Shown: positions 1-8,929, counted from the stretch's first letter. The stretch: 64,000 nucleotides of DNA from Sporolactobacillus pectinivorans (GCF_002802965.1 NZ_NXGA01000001.1:2668521-2732520); one strand, 5' to 3'. The notes: a model not told the origin generated them from the letters alone. Numbers and translations are program-made.

Positions 1-470
1 AGATCGTCTGCCAGAACATGTTCCACTTCGCTTGTACCGATCCCGAATGCCAGCGCACCGAAAGCACCATGTGTCGATGTATGGCTGTCACCGCACACAA
101 TCGTTTTCCCCGGCTGCGTCAGGCCCAGTTGCGAACCGATTACGTGGACAATCCCCTGCATCGGACTGTAAATATCGGCAAGTTCAATACCGAAATCCTT
201 GCAATTCTTCTGAAGTGTACGTATCTGAATTTTGGAAACCGGATCTTTTGTCTCACGGTTCGTTGTCGTCGGCACATCATGGTCGACCGTTGCAAACGTC
301 CGATCCGGACATCTGACCGGCCGATGATTCATCCTCAGTCCCTCAAATGCCTGAGGTGAGGTCACTTCATGAACAAGATGCAGATCAATGTAAAGTAAGT
401 CGGGTTTTCCCTTCTCCCGGTGCACAACGTGGTTTTCCCACAGTTTATCAGCGATTGTTCTTGGTTTCAC
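1..470 (-). CDS. leuC: 3-isopropylmalate dehydratase large subunit, 5' part only
   Basis: LeuC is the aconitase-family [4Fe-4S] subunit that isomerises 2-isopropylmalate to 3-isopropylmalate in leucine synthesis, together with LeuD. The minus-strand translation opens [16 protein letters not shown] and carries the family signatures DHDVPTT and [19 protein letters not shown]. The start is a GTG at 468-470 behind an AGGGGG ribosome site; a nearby ATG is out of frame. About 156 codons are visible and the gene runs off the left edge, so the Fe-S cysteines cannot be checked. It lies 70 bp downstream of leuB and is the third gene of the T-box-controlled leu operon. leuD is presumably outside the window. 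Confidence 0.95.
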   Translation of the reverse strand, partial: MKPRTIADKLWENHVVHREKGKPDLLYIDLHLVHEVTSPQAFEGLRMNHRPVRCPDRTFATVDHDVPTTTNRETKDPVSKIQIRTLQKNCKDFGIELADIYSPMQGIVHVIGSQLGLTQPGKTIVCGDSHTSTHGAFGALAFGIGTSEVEHVLADD

Positions 471-540
471 CGTGTTTCCCCCTCATTTTCATTTGTTAGT
501 CTGCAAAAAATGCAGCATTTGTTTTCTTAATCTAAAAAAT

Positions 541-1638
541 TCAGTTAACCTTGGCTGCCTGTTGAGCAATAGCGTTAATCACTTGATCTGTCATTTCTGA
601 AGTGTTTACCAGTGTTGCGCGATCCGCACTGACATTCAGATCCGGTGTGTGATAACCCTGTTCAAGCACGTTTTGCACCGCCATTTCGATCAGTGCGGCC
701 TCATGGTCCATATCCAGCGAGTAATGCAGCAGGAAAGCAGCCGATAAAATGGTGGCAAGCGGATTGGCCTTTCCCTGACCGGCAATATCCGGCGCTGATC
801 CGTGAACCGGTTCATATAAGCCCAGCTTATCGGTCCGCAGGCTTGCCGATGGCAGCATACCGAGTGATCCGGTAATGACGGAAGCCTCATCACTCAAAAT
901 ATCGCCGAACATATTCTCCGTCACAATGACATCGAACTGGCCCGGATTAACGATCAGCTGCATTGCTGTTGAATCGACCAGTGCATGGCGGACTGCAACG
1001 TCCGGATGGTGCTTCGCCACTTGGTTGACGACTTCCCGCCACATCCGGCTCGACTCCAGCACATTGGCTTTGTCGACTGAAGTCAGCTTCTTTCTTCTTT
1101 TTTCCGCCATCTGGAAGGCTTTCTCGACAACACGCTCAATTTCGTGCTCGCTGTAGACCAATGTGTCGACAACCTGCTCCTTATGTTCCCCGCGGCGCTC
1201 ACTCGGTTTGCCAAAGTAGAGCCCGCCAGTCAGTTCGCGGACAATGACAAAATCAACAGGCTCAACATAAGACCTTTTTAGTGGCGACGCATCGATCAGC
1301 GGTGCAAAGGCTTTTGCCGGGCGGATGTTGGCGAACAGCCCCAGCGCTTTGCGAATACCGAGCAACCCCTGCTCCGGCCGCACATTCATCGATTGCCCGT
1401 CCCATTTCGGCCCGCCGACTGCGCCGAGCAGAACTGCGTCACTCGCCAGACATTGATCGATTGTTTTCCGTGGAAGCGGCGTTCCGTCTGTATCAATCGC
1501 CGCCCCGCCGATCCGTTCTTTAACAAAACGTACATCATGATGAAAAGTTTTAAAAAGATAATCCAGCACACTGACTGCTGAATCCGTGACTTCCGGCCCG
1601 ATGCCGTCACCCGGAAGCACCGTTATGGTTTTTGACAT
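541..1638 (-). CDS. leuB: 3-isopropylmalate dehydrogenase
   Basis: LeuB oxidatively decarboxylates 3-isopropylmalate with NAD in the leucine pathway, in the cytoplasm. The 365-residue product begins MSKTITVLPGDGIGPEV, the family N-terminus. It has the substrate and metal region ELTGGLYFGKPSER, DSTAMQLI, the ENMFGDILSDEASVITGSLG block and the cofactor region YEPVHGSAPDIAGQG. The open frame extends about 50 codons further upstream into leuA, but the ATG at 1638 follows AGGAGC and gives the normal family length, so I place the start there. It begins 22 bp after leuA and is followed by leuC. Confidence 0.96.
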   Translation of the reverse strand: MSKTITVLPGDGIGPEVTDSAVSVLDYLFKTFHHDVRFVKERIGGAAIDTDGTPLPRKTIDQCLASDAVLLGAVGGPKWDGQSMNVRPEQGLLGIRKALGLFANIRPAKAFAPLIDASPLKRSYVEPVDFVIVRELTGGLYFGKPSERRGEHKEQVVDTLVYSEHEIERVVEKAFQMAEKRRKKLTSVDKANVLESSRMWREVVNQVAKHHPDVAVRHALVDSTAMQLIVNPGQFDVIVTENMFGDILSDEASVITGSLGMLPSASLRTDKLGLYEPVHGSAPDIAGQGKANPLATILSAAFLLHYSLDMDHEAALIEMAVQNVLEQGYHTPDLNVSADRATLVNTSEMTDQVINAIAQQAAKVN

Positions 1639-1660
1639 CATTCTGCTCCTTTTTTCCGAG

Positions 1661-2818
1661 TCAAATAGAAATTTTTTCATTCTTAAAAAAAGAGACAAGA
1701 TCATCATCAGAAATATTTTTCTGGTTGTCCGCCATCTTTTTGAAGGCTTGAAAATAGGCATTGACGAAATGATCAGGAATGTGAACACCCAGCTCCGATG
1801 CTTTCTCTACAAGTGCGTGCCGGCCGGAATGTTTTCCAAGGACAAGCCGGGTTTGATCCAGTCCGATCATCGATGGAGACATGATTTCATAGGTTCTCGG
1901 ATCCTTTAGCACACCATCCTGATGAATGCCGGCTTCATGGGCAAACGCGTTAGCACCGACAATCGCCTTGTTAGCCTGAATCGGGCTGCGCATGAGCTCG
2001 CTGACCATATTACTCGTCCGCTTAATTTCCTTCAGGTTCAACTGTGTCATGACATGGAAAACATCTTTCCGGACATACAGCACAGCCGCCGCCTCTTCCA
2101 GAGCTACATTTCCCGCCCGTTCACCGACTCCGTTGACCGTGCACTCAATCTGGCGGACTCCGGCTTCAACCGAGGCCAACGTATTGGCCGTGGCCATGCC
2201 AAGATCATTATGGCAGTGACAGGAGAAGCACACTCGGTCGCTATCTGCAACGTGATTCCTGATGTACCGGAACATATCTCCATATTCCCCAGGTGTCGCA
2301 TAACCGACTGTGTCGGGAAGGTTGATGACTGTTGCTCCGGCCGTCATCACTGCATCAACAACTTTTGCCAGATAAGCCCTATCACTTCGGGAAGCGTCTT
2401 CTGCGGAAAATTCAATCTGCGGGAAAAACTTCTTTGCATATTTTACAGACTGGACAGCCATTTCGAGAATTTCTTCCGGTTTCTTTTTCAGCTTATAGGC
2501 CATATGGATCGGCGATGTTGCGATGAACACATGCACTCTTGGGTTTTCGGTGCCCTTCAGCGCTTCCCAGCATGCATCGATATCATGTTTCATGCATCTG
2601 GATAGACCGGTCACCGTACTGTCTTTGATCTCATTTGCAATATCACGCACAGCCTTAAAATCATCAGGCGATGATGCGGGAAATCCTGCTTCGATCACAT
2701 CGACGCCGAGCCGTTCCAATTGTTTGGCCACCCTCACTTTTTCTTCAACGTTCAGACTGCATCCGGGTGCTTGTTCACCGTCACGCAGCGTCGTGTCGTA
2801 AATTTCAACCTTTTCCAT
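1661..2818 (-). CDS. leuA: 2-isopropylmalate synthase, short form lacking the regulatory domain
   Basis: LeuA condenses acetyl-CoA with 2-oxoisovalerate, the committed step to leucine. The 385-residue product begins MEKVEIYDTTLRDGEQAPGC and has the HMGL-like TIM barrel with the metal-binding HCHNDLGMATANTLA motif, NGVGERAGN, and the helical subdomain around HEAGIHQDGVLK and LGKHSGRHALVEK. It stops at about the end of that subdomain. The family's usual length is near 510 residues, with a C-terminal leucine-binding regulatory domain. leuB starts 22 bp later, so no room is left for that domain and there is no downstream frameshifted remnant. The first gene of the operon, it is preceded by a leucine T-box. 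Loss of leucine feedback inhibition is an inference from family knowledge. Confidence 0.95.
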   Translation of the reverse strand: MEKVEIYDTTLRDGEQAPGCSLNVEEKVRVAKQLERLGVDVIEAGFPASSPDDFKAVRDIANEIKDSTVTGLSRCMKHDIDACWEALKGTENPRVHVFIATSPIHMAYKLKKKPEEILEMAVQSVKYAKKFFPQIEFSAEDASRSDRAYLAKVVDAVMTAGATVINLPDTVGYATPGEYGDMFRYIRNHVADSDRVCFSCHCHNDLGMATANTLASVEAGVRQIECTVNGVGERAGNVALEEAAAVLYVRKDVFHVMTQLNLKEIKRTSNMVSELMRSPIQANKAIVGANAFAHEAGIHQDGVLKDPRTYEIMSPSMIGLDQTRLVLGKHSGRHALVEKASELGVHIPDHFVNAYFQAFKKMADNQKNISDDDLVSFFKNEKISI

Positions 2819-2888
2819 TTTCCTGCTCCTCTCTTTTCAGGTTTTAATTTCGCTCTCCATCGTGTCTCTCTATCTGTTTTGTTTATAA

Positions 2889-2947
2889 AAAAAAGCCAAT
2901 CCTCCCCCGTACCCGGTCGAACGACCGGCTTGCAGGGGCGAAAAGGC
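2889..2947 (-). terminator. T-box terminator hairpin
   Basis: On the minus strand CCCCTGCAAGCCGGTC, loop GTTC, GACCGGGTACGGGGG, flanked by AAGCC/GGCTT and followed by eight T. It shares its 5' side with the T-box antiterminator. Confidence 0.85.
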
Positions 2948-3235
2948 TTCTTTTCACGGTACCACCCAGCTTCTGATACTCTTTGCAGAATATCAGCTTA
3001 ACGGCATCCCCATCTGATCAATCAGACTGGTGACGTCTTTTTTTTAACAAGTGTCTGGAACACTTGGCCCGTCCTACTTTTTTCAGACAGACACTCTGAG
3101 GTGAGTTCATCATTGGGCATGCTGCCGGATTTCACCCTGCACCGGCTCTCTGGAAGCAACAGCGTCAATGATTTTTTCCTCGTCACGGATTTATTTTATG
3201 ATCCTGAATTCGAATGCTTTTCAAACAGGTTTGTG
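2889..3235 (-). promoter_or_regulatory. Leucine-specific T-box leader
   Basis: The minus-strand leader of leuA has the T-box signature: GGGTGGTACCGTGA at 2967-2954, able to pair with uncharged tRNA acceptor ends. The Stem I distal part contains AGAGAGCCGGTG and GGTGAAATCCGGCAG. The specifier loop reads GAA-CTC-ACC, with CTC (Leu) at 3105-3103. A terminator follows at 2947-2889. Uncharged tRNA-Leu(GAG) should stabilise the antiterminator and switch leuABC on. The motif match and codon identity are read directly; the mechanism is established for the class. Confidence 0.93.
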
Positions 3236-3241
3236 CCATAC

Positions 3242-3269
3242 ATGTTACTCGTCTCAAAAGATTTGTCAA
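3242..3269 (-). promoter_or_regulatory. Promoter of leuABC
   Basis: TTGACA (minus strand, 3269-3264), 16 bp, TAACAT (3247-3242), just upstream of the T-box Stem I. It lies back to back with the ilvD promoter, the two -35 boxes being about 50 bp apart. Confidence 0.7.
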
Positions 3270-3318
3270 CCGGAATTTTTTCTTTTTTTGAAAAGAACGT
3301 TAAATTCATAAAATTTCG

Positions 3319-3347
3319 TTGACATTCGTTTAGCCCAATGTTATATT
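3319..3347 (+). promoter_or_regulatory. Promoter of the ilvD leader
   Basis: TTGACA at 3319-3324, a 17 bp spacer and TATATT at 3342-3347. It drives the leader-peptide transcript and ilvD. Between this and the leu promoter, 3282-3296 (CTTTTTTTGAAAAGA) loosely resembles a CodY box; this resemblance is weak. Confidence 0.75.
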
Positions 3348-3390
3348 TGTCCATACCAAATTCAGAACATTCCCAAGTGAGGGTATTCTT

Positions 3391-3441
3391 ATGCTGAACC
3401 TGTTCGATGAACGAGTCTTGTATGTCGTGATTATTATTTAG
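3391..3441 (+). CDS. ilvD attenuator leader peptide
   Basis: A 16-codon ORF reading MLNLFDERVLYVVIII then TAG, about 45 bp after the promoter. It is rich in the pathway's end products (three Leu, three Val, three consecutive Ile just before the stop). A weak GTGAGGG ribosome site lies upstream. Its stop codon overlaps the first arm of the following hairpin series, the arrangement used in ribosome-mediated attenuation. It was found by reading the sequence and is too short for ordinary gene finders. Confidence 0.75.
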   Translation: MLNLFDERVLYVVIII

Positions 3442-3547
3442 GGCCCTGGCAATCGCTGAAAAATTTAACGATTGTCCGGGTCCTCATTGACATCGAATGG
3501 GAACCGGAAAGAGCTCCCGTTCATGATTGAACGGGGGCTCTTTTTTT
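3441..3547 (+). promoter_or_regulatory. Transcription attenuator of ilvD with alternative hairpins
   Basis: Five segments can pair in alternative ways: A 3441-3455 (GGGCCCTGGCAATCG), B 3469-3483 (CGATTGTCCGGGTCC), C 3495-3507 (GAATGGGAACCGG), D 3511-3523 (GAGCTCCCGTTCA) and E 3528-3540 (TGAACGGGGGCTC). A pairs B, C pairs D through GAATGGGA/TCCCGTTC, and D:E is a terminator followed by seven T. A ribosome stalled on the Ile codons would leave A free, allowing A:B and C:D and blocking D:E. Release at the stop would cover A and favour termination. The pairings are visible; the kinetics are inferred. Confidence 0.75.
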
Positions 3548-3583
3548 AGGACAACAAGCACAAAAAGAAAGGATGAAGAAAAA

Positions 3584-5314
3584 TTGAGAAGTGATGAAAT
3601 CAAGAAAGGATTAGACAGGGCCCCGGCCAGAAGCCTGCTGCGGGCAACCGGTATGGTCAAAAATGAAGAGGATATGCGAAAACCATTTATCGCTGTCTGT
3701 AATTCCTACGTGGACATCGTGCCCGGACATGTGCATCTTAGAAAACTGGCCGACGTCGCCAAGCAGGCGATTCGAGAAGCTGGCGGCATACCGTTTGAGT
3801 TCAACACGATCGGTGTGGATGACGGGATTGCGATGGGTCATATCGGCATGCGTTATTCCCTTCCCAGCCGGGAACTGATTGCCGATGCAGCAGAAACAAT
3901 GATCAACGCTCACTGGTTTGACGGCGTTTTCTACATGCCAAACTGTGACAAAATCACACCGGGCATGCTGCTTGGCGCCGTTCGCACCAATGTCCCTGCC
4001 ATATTCTGTTCGGGCGGTCCGATGAAGGCCGGTCTGTCGGCGCAGGGCAAAGCGCTGACTCTGTCTTCAGTCTTTGAAGGGATCGGTGCCTTTAAAGAAG
4101 GGCGGATCACAAAAGAACAATTTCTTGATATCGAAGCTTCTGCCTGTCCGACCTGCGGCTCCTGTGCCGGCATGTTCACCGCCAACTCGATGAATTGCCT
4201 GATGGAAATGCTCGGTGTCGCGCTTCCCGGAAACGGCACGGCATTGGCTGTTTCCGAAGAACGGCATGACCTGGTCAGGCGGTCGGCTTTCCGGTTGATG
4301 GATTTAGTGAAGAACCAGGTCAAGCCTCGTGATCTCATCACCCCGGAAGCTGTTGACGACGCATTTGCCCTGGACATGGCCATGGGCGGGTCGACCAACA
4401 CGGTGCTGCACATGCTGGCTGTAGCCTCCGAAGCCGGCATTCATTATGATTTGAACCGCATCAATGAAGTTGCTGAAAAAGTACCTTATCTCGCAAAAAT
4501 TGCTCCGAGTTCTGCATTCTCCATGCAAGATGTTCACGAAGCCGGCGGCATCTCCGCAATTATCAAAACCCTCATCGATATGGGCGGCATTATTCACCCT
4601 GATCGGATCACTGTTAGCGGACGAACACTTCGTGAAAATGTCACAGACGCTCAAATCAAGAATCCCAAAGTCATTCATCCATTAGAAGATGCCTACAGCA
4701 AAACAGGCGGCCTGTCTGTTCTGTTCGGCAATCTTGCGCCAAAAGGTGCCGTGATCAAGGTCGGGGGCGTGGATCCGTCGATTAAAGTCTTTACTGGGAA
4801 AGCAATCTGCTTTAACTCACATGATGAAGCCGTTGAAGCGATTGACAATCATACCGTCCGAAAAGGCCATGTCGTTGTTGTACGCTACGAAGGACCGAAA
4901 GGGGGCCCGGGTATGCCGGAAATGCTGGCACCGACCTCATCAATTGTCGGCCGCGGACTTGGAAAAGATGTCGCTCTGATCACGGACGGCCGTTTTTCCG
5001 GAGCATCCCGCGGTATTTCAGTCGGCCATATTTCACCGGAAGCCGCATCGGGCGGTCCGATTGCCCTTGTTAAAAATGGCGATACAATCACAATTGATCT
5101 GACCCATCGGGCGATCCATCTTGCCGTATCAGACGAAGAACTTTCTGAACGGCAAAAGCAGCTCAAACCTTTTGTTCCGAAAGTCAAAACCGGTTATCTG
5201 GCCCGTTATGCCGCACTGGTTACTTCTGCTCATACCGGAGGCGTCATGAGACTTCCGGAAGCATGGACGAATGAATCGAAAGAAAAGGAATCAGCGGCAC
5301 CATTAACTAAGTGA
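3584..5314 (+). CDS. ilvD: Dihydroxy-acid dehydratase
   Basis: IlvD dehydrates 2,3-dihydroxy-isovalerate and -methylvalerate to the 2-oxoacids leading to valine, isoleucine and leucine. The 576-residue product starts at a TTG (3584) behind AAAGGATGA, giving the family N-terminus (M)[18 protein letters not shown]. The upstream in-frame ATG at 3527 sits inside the attenuator terminator and is rejected. Fe-S and metal motifs [26 protein letters not shown] and the C-terminal GRFSGASRG block are present. The length is near the usual 555-570. It is divergent from leuABC and has its own leader-peptide control. No other ilv gene is in the window. Confidence 0.97.
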   Translation: MRSDEIKKGLDRAPARSLLRATGMVKNEEDMRKPFIAVCNSYVDIVPGHVHLRKLADVAKQAIREAGGIPFEFNTIGVDDGIAMGHIGMRYSLPSRELIADAAETMINAHWFDGVFYMPNCDKITPGMLLGAVRTNVPAIFCSGGPMKAGLSAQGKALTLSSVFEGIGAFKEGRITKEQFLDIEASACPTCGSCAGMFTANSMNCLMEMLGVALPGNGTALAVSEERHDLVRRSAFRLMDLVKNQVKPRDLITPEAVDDAFALDMAMGGSTNTVLHMLAVASEAGIHYDLNRINEVAEKVPYLAKIAPSSAFSMQDVHEAGGISAIIKTLIDMGGIIHPDRITVSGRTLRENVTDAQIKNPKVIHPLEDAYSKTGGLSVLFGNLAPKGAVIKVGGVDPSIKVFTGKAICFNSHDEAVEAIDNHTVRKGHVVVVRYEGPKGGPGMPEMLAPTSSIVGRGLGKDVALITDGRFSGASRGISVGHISPEAASGGPIALVKNGDTITIDLTHRAIHLAVSDEELSERQKQLKPFVPKVKTGYLARYAALVTSAHTGGVMRLPEAWTNESKEKESAAPLTK

Positions 5315-5454
5315 AGACGTTTAAGGATGATGAAAAGAATGGGGTGAATCGCGTCACCGGCTTGTCGATTGGTGCTTTAAATCACCCGTTCACTTTTCAA
5401 ATTCTTTGAACTTCATCAATAAATAGAAAAAAGGATACACGAAAACAGAAGGGA

Positions 5455-6441
5455 TTGAAGACATTGAAAGTTATCGTTTCAACGGGGAAATTTTTAGGAA
5501 AATATTTTGCCTTATTTGTTTTGGCAGCTGCAGCCATCAGTTATTTTCAACCCAGTTTAATTACCTGGGTACTGCCTTACGTTTCCTATTTGCTGGGCAT
5601 CGTCATGTTTGGGATGGGGATGACTCTGAAGCGGTCCGATTTTGCCGAAGTTTTTAAACGACCGAAAGATGTTATTGTCGGCGTTTGCGCGCATTATCTG
5701 ATCATGCCGCTTGCCGCTTACGCGCTCTGCCTCGTTTTCCATCTTCCGAGTGCTGTTGCCGTTGGTGTCATCCTCGTCGGTTGCTGTCCCAGCGGAACAT
5801 CGTCCAATGTCATGTGCTATCTTGCAAAAGGCGATGTTGCGCTCGGTGTCTCGATTGGTGCCGTCTCCACACTTATCGCGCCAGTCATGCTGCCCCTGAT
5901 TCTCTGGCTGCTTGCCGGACGCTGGGTGAAAATTCCGACAGGATCGCTCTTTATCAGTGTCGTTGAGATCGTGATCATCCCAATCGTTCTTGGTGTACTT
6001 GTCAACACATTGTTTGGTAAAAAAGTTGAAAAAGCTACCGAAGCACTCCCGCTTGTATCAACGCTATCAATTATTATGATCGCAGGTGGCGTAGTAGCGG
6101 CAAACAGCGTGACATTGTTCGCCGCCAGCACGCTGATCCTCATTCCGGTAATCATTCTGCACAACCTGCTTGGGTATACTTTAGGTTTCTTCTTCAGCAG
6201 GCTGCTCGGCATGGATCATCCTAAGAGCCGCGCGATCACGTTCGAAGTCGGCATGCAAAATTCAGCATTAGGTGTCACATTGGCGATGGCTTTCTTCTCG
6301 CCGATTGCAGCCGTACCCGGAACATTATTCAGTGTCTGGCATAATATGTCCGGATCCGTTCTGGCCTCTTACTGGGAGGGAAAAAGCAAAAAGGAACGTG
6401 CAAAATCAACGGTTAAAACCGCACCAAACGCTGTAAGCTGA
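5455..6441 (+). CDS. Bile acid:sodium symporter (BASS) family transporter
   Basis: A 328-residue integral membrane protein with about ten hydrophobic segments from residue 15 to 300. It has the BASS-family features MFGMGMTLKRSDF near residue 58, CCPSGTSSNVMCYLAKG, and FEVGMQNSALGVTLA. Bacterial relatives move organic anions such as 2-ketopantoate or bile acids with sodium; the substrate here cannot be told. The start is a TTG at 5455; a TTG at 5464 has better spacing from GAAGGG and is an alternative. It sits 140 bp after ilvD and a terminator follows. Proximity to ilvD, whose product pathway feeds pantoate, makes a 2-ketoacid role possible but unproven. Confidence 0.85.
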   Translation: MKTLKVIVSTGKFLGKYFALFVLAAAAISYFQPSLITWVLPYVSYLLGIVMFGMGMTLKRSDFAEVFKRPKDVIVGVCAHYLIMPLAAYALCLVFHLPSAVAVGVILVGCCPSGTSSNVMCYLAKGDVALGVSIGAVSTLIAPVMLPLILWLLAGRWVKIPTGSLFISVVEIVIIPIVLGVLVNTLFGKKVEKATEALPLVSTLSIIMIAGGVVAANSVTLFAASTLILIPVIILHNLLGYTLGFFFSRLLGMDHPKSRAITFEVGMQNSALGVTLAMAFFSPIAAVPGTLFSVWHNMSGSVLASYWEGKSKKERAKSTVKTAPNAVS

Positions 6442-6505
6442 ATCAGGTTCATGATCATAGATTCAGCAATAGTTGCTCATACGGACTTCATTAATATTCT
6501 TACAG

Positions 6506-6537
6506 GCGTGTCAGGCAAAAACTTGACGCGCTTTTTT
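6506..6537 (+). terminator. Terminator after the BASS transporter
   Basis: GCGTGTCA, nine-base loop, TGACGCGC, then six T; one G:T pair in the stem. Confidence 0.8.
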
Positions 6538-6641
6538 GCGTTTCGTATCAATTATTAGAACGACGCGCAGAAAAATGGAGTAGAAAAAACCGTGTCTGAG
6601 TAAGCAATGAGATTACCCAATTGTTCCCGCAGACTATGGTT

Positions 6642-7358
6642 TTATTTTTTTCTTACGACAAACGTGATTGCCTTAGTCCTCAACAAAACCGGCTTTCCCT
6701 GCCTTCTAATCTCGAATTCCAATGGCTTTGTAACAACCAATAATTCTTCCCAGTCCTTGTATATCTTCCGAAGTATCCTCATGGTTTGTTTTATAGACAG
6801 GTTCACTTCAACGAGTACATCCCGATGCTCTCCTGTTTTCTCATCGACCTCTTCTTCTTCAGTATTCACAATAATACAATTGATCCCTTTACTCTTCGTT
6901 CCTTCTTCCATACGGAACAGAACATTTTCAAAAGTTTTCTGAGAGTCCACATGTTCTAGGGCAGAAACGGCAACGATATAATCATATTCTTCCGGGTGAA
7001 TGATGAAATCTGAAATATCCATTTTATAGGGATTGATGAGGTCTGCTACGTGATGCTGCTCACTGTACTGTATAAGCCGTTCTATCGCGGAATCAAGTAA
7101 ATCAACACAGACTACTTTTCCACCTTGACCATTCAGCCTCTGTGCCATAGGAATACTGTTTCTTCCTACACCACAGCCAAGGTCCAGCACTGAAACATTC
7201 TTTTTGTCATCAAATTGGGCCATTAAATTCATAACCGTCTGCACAGGTTTGTTTAACCAGGACCCCGGTTTAAATAGTGTGAAATTTTCGTAGCAGAAAT
7301 CGTGGTACGTTTTTTCTTCATCTCTGATATACTGAATACGGTCTTTATCCTGATTCAT
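6642..7358 (-). CDS. Class I SAM-dependent methyltransferase
   Basis: The 238-residue cytosolic protein carries SAM-binding motif I as VLDLGCGVGRNSI (about residues 58-70), an acidic strand end VVCVDLLDSA and the post-II region YDYIVAVSALEHVDS. This places it in the class I Rossmann methyltransferases, of the general UbiE/TehB type. The substrate is unknown. The ATG at 7358 follows GGAGGA. It lies 24 bp downstream of a GNAT gene on the same strand, so the two are probably one operon and may act on the same small molecule. Confidence 0.85.
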   Translation of the reverse strand: MNQDKDRIQYIRDEEKTYHDFCYENFTLFKPGSWLNKPVQTVMNLMAQFDDKKNVSVLDLGCGVGRNSIPMAQRLNGQGGKVVCVDLLDSAIERLIQYSEQHHVADLINPYKMDISDFIIHPEEYDYIVAVSALEHVDSQKTFENVLFRMEEGTKSKGINCIIVNTEEEEVDEKTGEHRDVLVEVNLSIKQTMRILRKIYKDWEELLVVTKPLEFEIRRQGKPVLLRTKAITFVVRKK

Positions 7359-7382
7359 GATGTCCTCCGTCCTGCACCGGTT

Positions 7383-7856
7383 TCACAATTTTTTCTTCAT
7401 ATGTACGACCTTAAGGTTTATCCCGCCCGGCTTATGCACTATTTCCTGATCAAAAATATGAAAGCCGATTGATTGATAGAGTTTCAGGTTACGCCCGACG
7501 TTTTTACGCACCCGGCAGACTGCCATATTCTTTCCATTTCTTCTAGCAACCTCTTCCATCTGGTACACTATCGTCTTTGCGATACCGTGTCCCTGTCTTT
7601 CAGGAATGACCGCCAGCCGGTAAAAATACACATCATCACGCCGCAACATAAAACGGACCATTCCGACAGGAGTAGATCCGTCATCATAGGCGATCAAAGC
7701 TTGTTCACTGGCCGCCAGCGATTTTTGAATCGACGCGGCCGTCTCTTTCATAGCACTGGATGGCGCTCCCGATTTCTGATATTCCGCAAAAGCACGGATC
7801 ATTAAACTGTGAATGAGTGCTGCATCGGAACACGTCGCAAGTCTGCAATGGATCAC
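7383..7856 (-). CDS. GNAT family N-acetyltransferase
   Basis: A 157-residue single-domain acetyltransferase. The acetyl-CoA motif A is visible as LAVIPERQGHGIAKTIVYQME (about residues 87-107), with motif B near NLKLYQSIGFHIFDQE. The start is GTG at 7856 behind a strong AAGGAGGT. The acceptor substrate is not recognisable. It is the first gene of a two-gene operon with the methyltransferase. Confidence 0.88.
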   Translation of the reverse strand: MIHCRLATCSDAALIHSLMIRAFAEYQKSGAPSSAMKETAASIQKSLAASEQALIAYDDGSTPVGMVRFMLRRDDVYFYRLAVIPERQGHGIAKTIVYQMEEVARRNGKNMAVCRVRKNVGRNLKLYQSIGFHIFDQEIVHKPGGINLKVVHMKKKL

Positions 7857-8161
7857 GATTACCTCCTTAAACTTGATAGAATATGTACGTTAAAGTAGCG
7901 ATCACAGATAACGATTGGCATAACCACCAGCGGGGAGAATGACTGCCCTGTCTCTTATTATAGAATAGGTTTCCAGCAGGTCAACAACACCAGTAAGCTT
8001 CTTTTTTTAACCTCTGCGATCTGATATCATTAACTGTGAACCGGGATCATTTAAAGATATTGCTAGACTGCCTTCTTTCGGGGACGTCTTTGCGAAAATT
8101 AAGATCCTCTCCGTTTATTAAAGTGAACGTTATTTTCTAAAAAAGATACGGGGGAAAAGAG
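7857..8161. other. Intergenic region between divergent genes
   Basis: Holds the promoters of the GNAT operon (leftward) and of the HhH-GPD gene (rightward). I see no RNA element, repeat or small gene with a convincing ribosome site. Confidence 0.5.
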
Positions 8162-8857
8162 ATGCGAACTCCTCAATCCTTAGAAAACAGTTTTTCTGCT
8201 GTTGAATTACAAAAACTCAAAAAAAGCTTTGAGGAGGTTAAGCCAGAATCCATATTGGATCGGATTCAGATGACTGCTGAGAGCAGGCGTTTTGTGGAGA
8301 ATGACAGTTTCGCCCTTTTGATTGCGGTGATCGCCGACCAATCGGTGAAATCGGAGGTGGCATGGGACTTACCCAACAGGCTCAGCAAAAGGATCGGGAT
8401 GGATCACTTTAACGCTGAATGGATATTCAATAATATTGAAAACGTTAAAAACGCCATTGCGAAAAAACCGGCACTTCACCGTTTCCCCGGGAAGATGGCC
8501 GATTATATTTTTTCCCTGTCAGCTGTCATAGAAAACAACTACTCTTCTCCAAGCGGACTGCTGAATAATTCTTTGGATTACAACAATTTTATCGTGAATA
8601 TAAAAGGAGTTTCCGGCATCAGTGACAAAAAGGCTAATTTTCTATTTTTAATCCTACTGCTGGATTTTCATTATGACTTTAAAAATATAGAGAATAGTAC
8701 TGTCCTTTTTGATACGCATGTTGAAAAATTTTTATCCAAACGATTCAACAAAAAAATCACCAAAACAGAAGCAGACGAAATTTGTCATTATGTTTCCCCG
8801 GACAATCCGGCTCTTTTTTGTCCCTATATGTGGCGTATAGATCGTAAAATGAAATGA
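8162..8857 (+). CDS. HhH-GPD superfamily protein, divergent DNA glycosylase-like
   Basis: A 231-residue all-helical protein. ADQSVKSEVAWDLPNRL resembles the substrate-recognition helix of endonuclease III/AlkA-type glycosylases. IKGVSGISDKKANFLFLILL matches the helix-hairpin-helix, and VLFDTHVEKFL matches the position of the catalytic aspartate (VDTHV in Nth). The C-terminus has Cys in ICHYVSP and LFCPYMW but no complete four-Cys Fe-S loop. A base-excision role is likely, but the spacing is unusual and could indicate a changed substrate. It stands alone between divergent genes. The ATG at 8162 follows GGGGGAAAAGAG. Confidence 0.65.
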   Translation: MRTPQSLENSFSAVELQKLKKSFEEVKPESILDRIQMTAESRRFVENDSFALLIAVIADQSVKSEVAWDLPNRLSKRIGMDHFNAEWIFNNIENVKNAIAKKPALHRFPGKMADYIFSLSAVIENNYSSPSGLLNNSLDYNNFIVNIKGVSGISDKKANFLFLILLLDFHYDFKNIENSTVLFDTHVEKFLSKRFNKKITKTEADEICHYVSPDNPALFCPYMWRIDRKMK

Positions 8858-8929
8858 TGAATAATATAGTGTATCAAGTCTCTTTATAGAAATCAGACCG
8901 ATCAAAACGTTTACAGTGGTAGTCTTCTA

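Noticed and set aside
3282..3296. CodY box between the leu and ilvD promoters
   Set aside because: Only about 10 of 15 positions agree with AATTTTCWGAAAATT in an A/T-rich stretch; too weak to call.
3527..3583. Upstream extension of ilvD starting at ATG 3527
   Set aside because: That ATG lies in the loop of the attenuator terminator and has no ribosome site; TTG 3584 has one and gives the family N-terminus.
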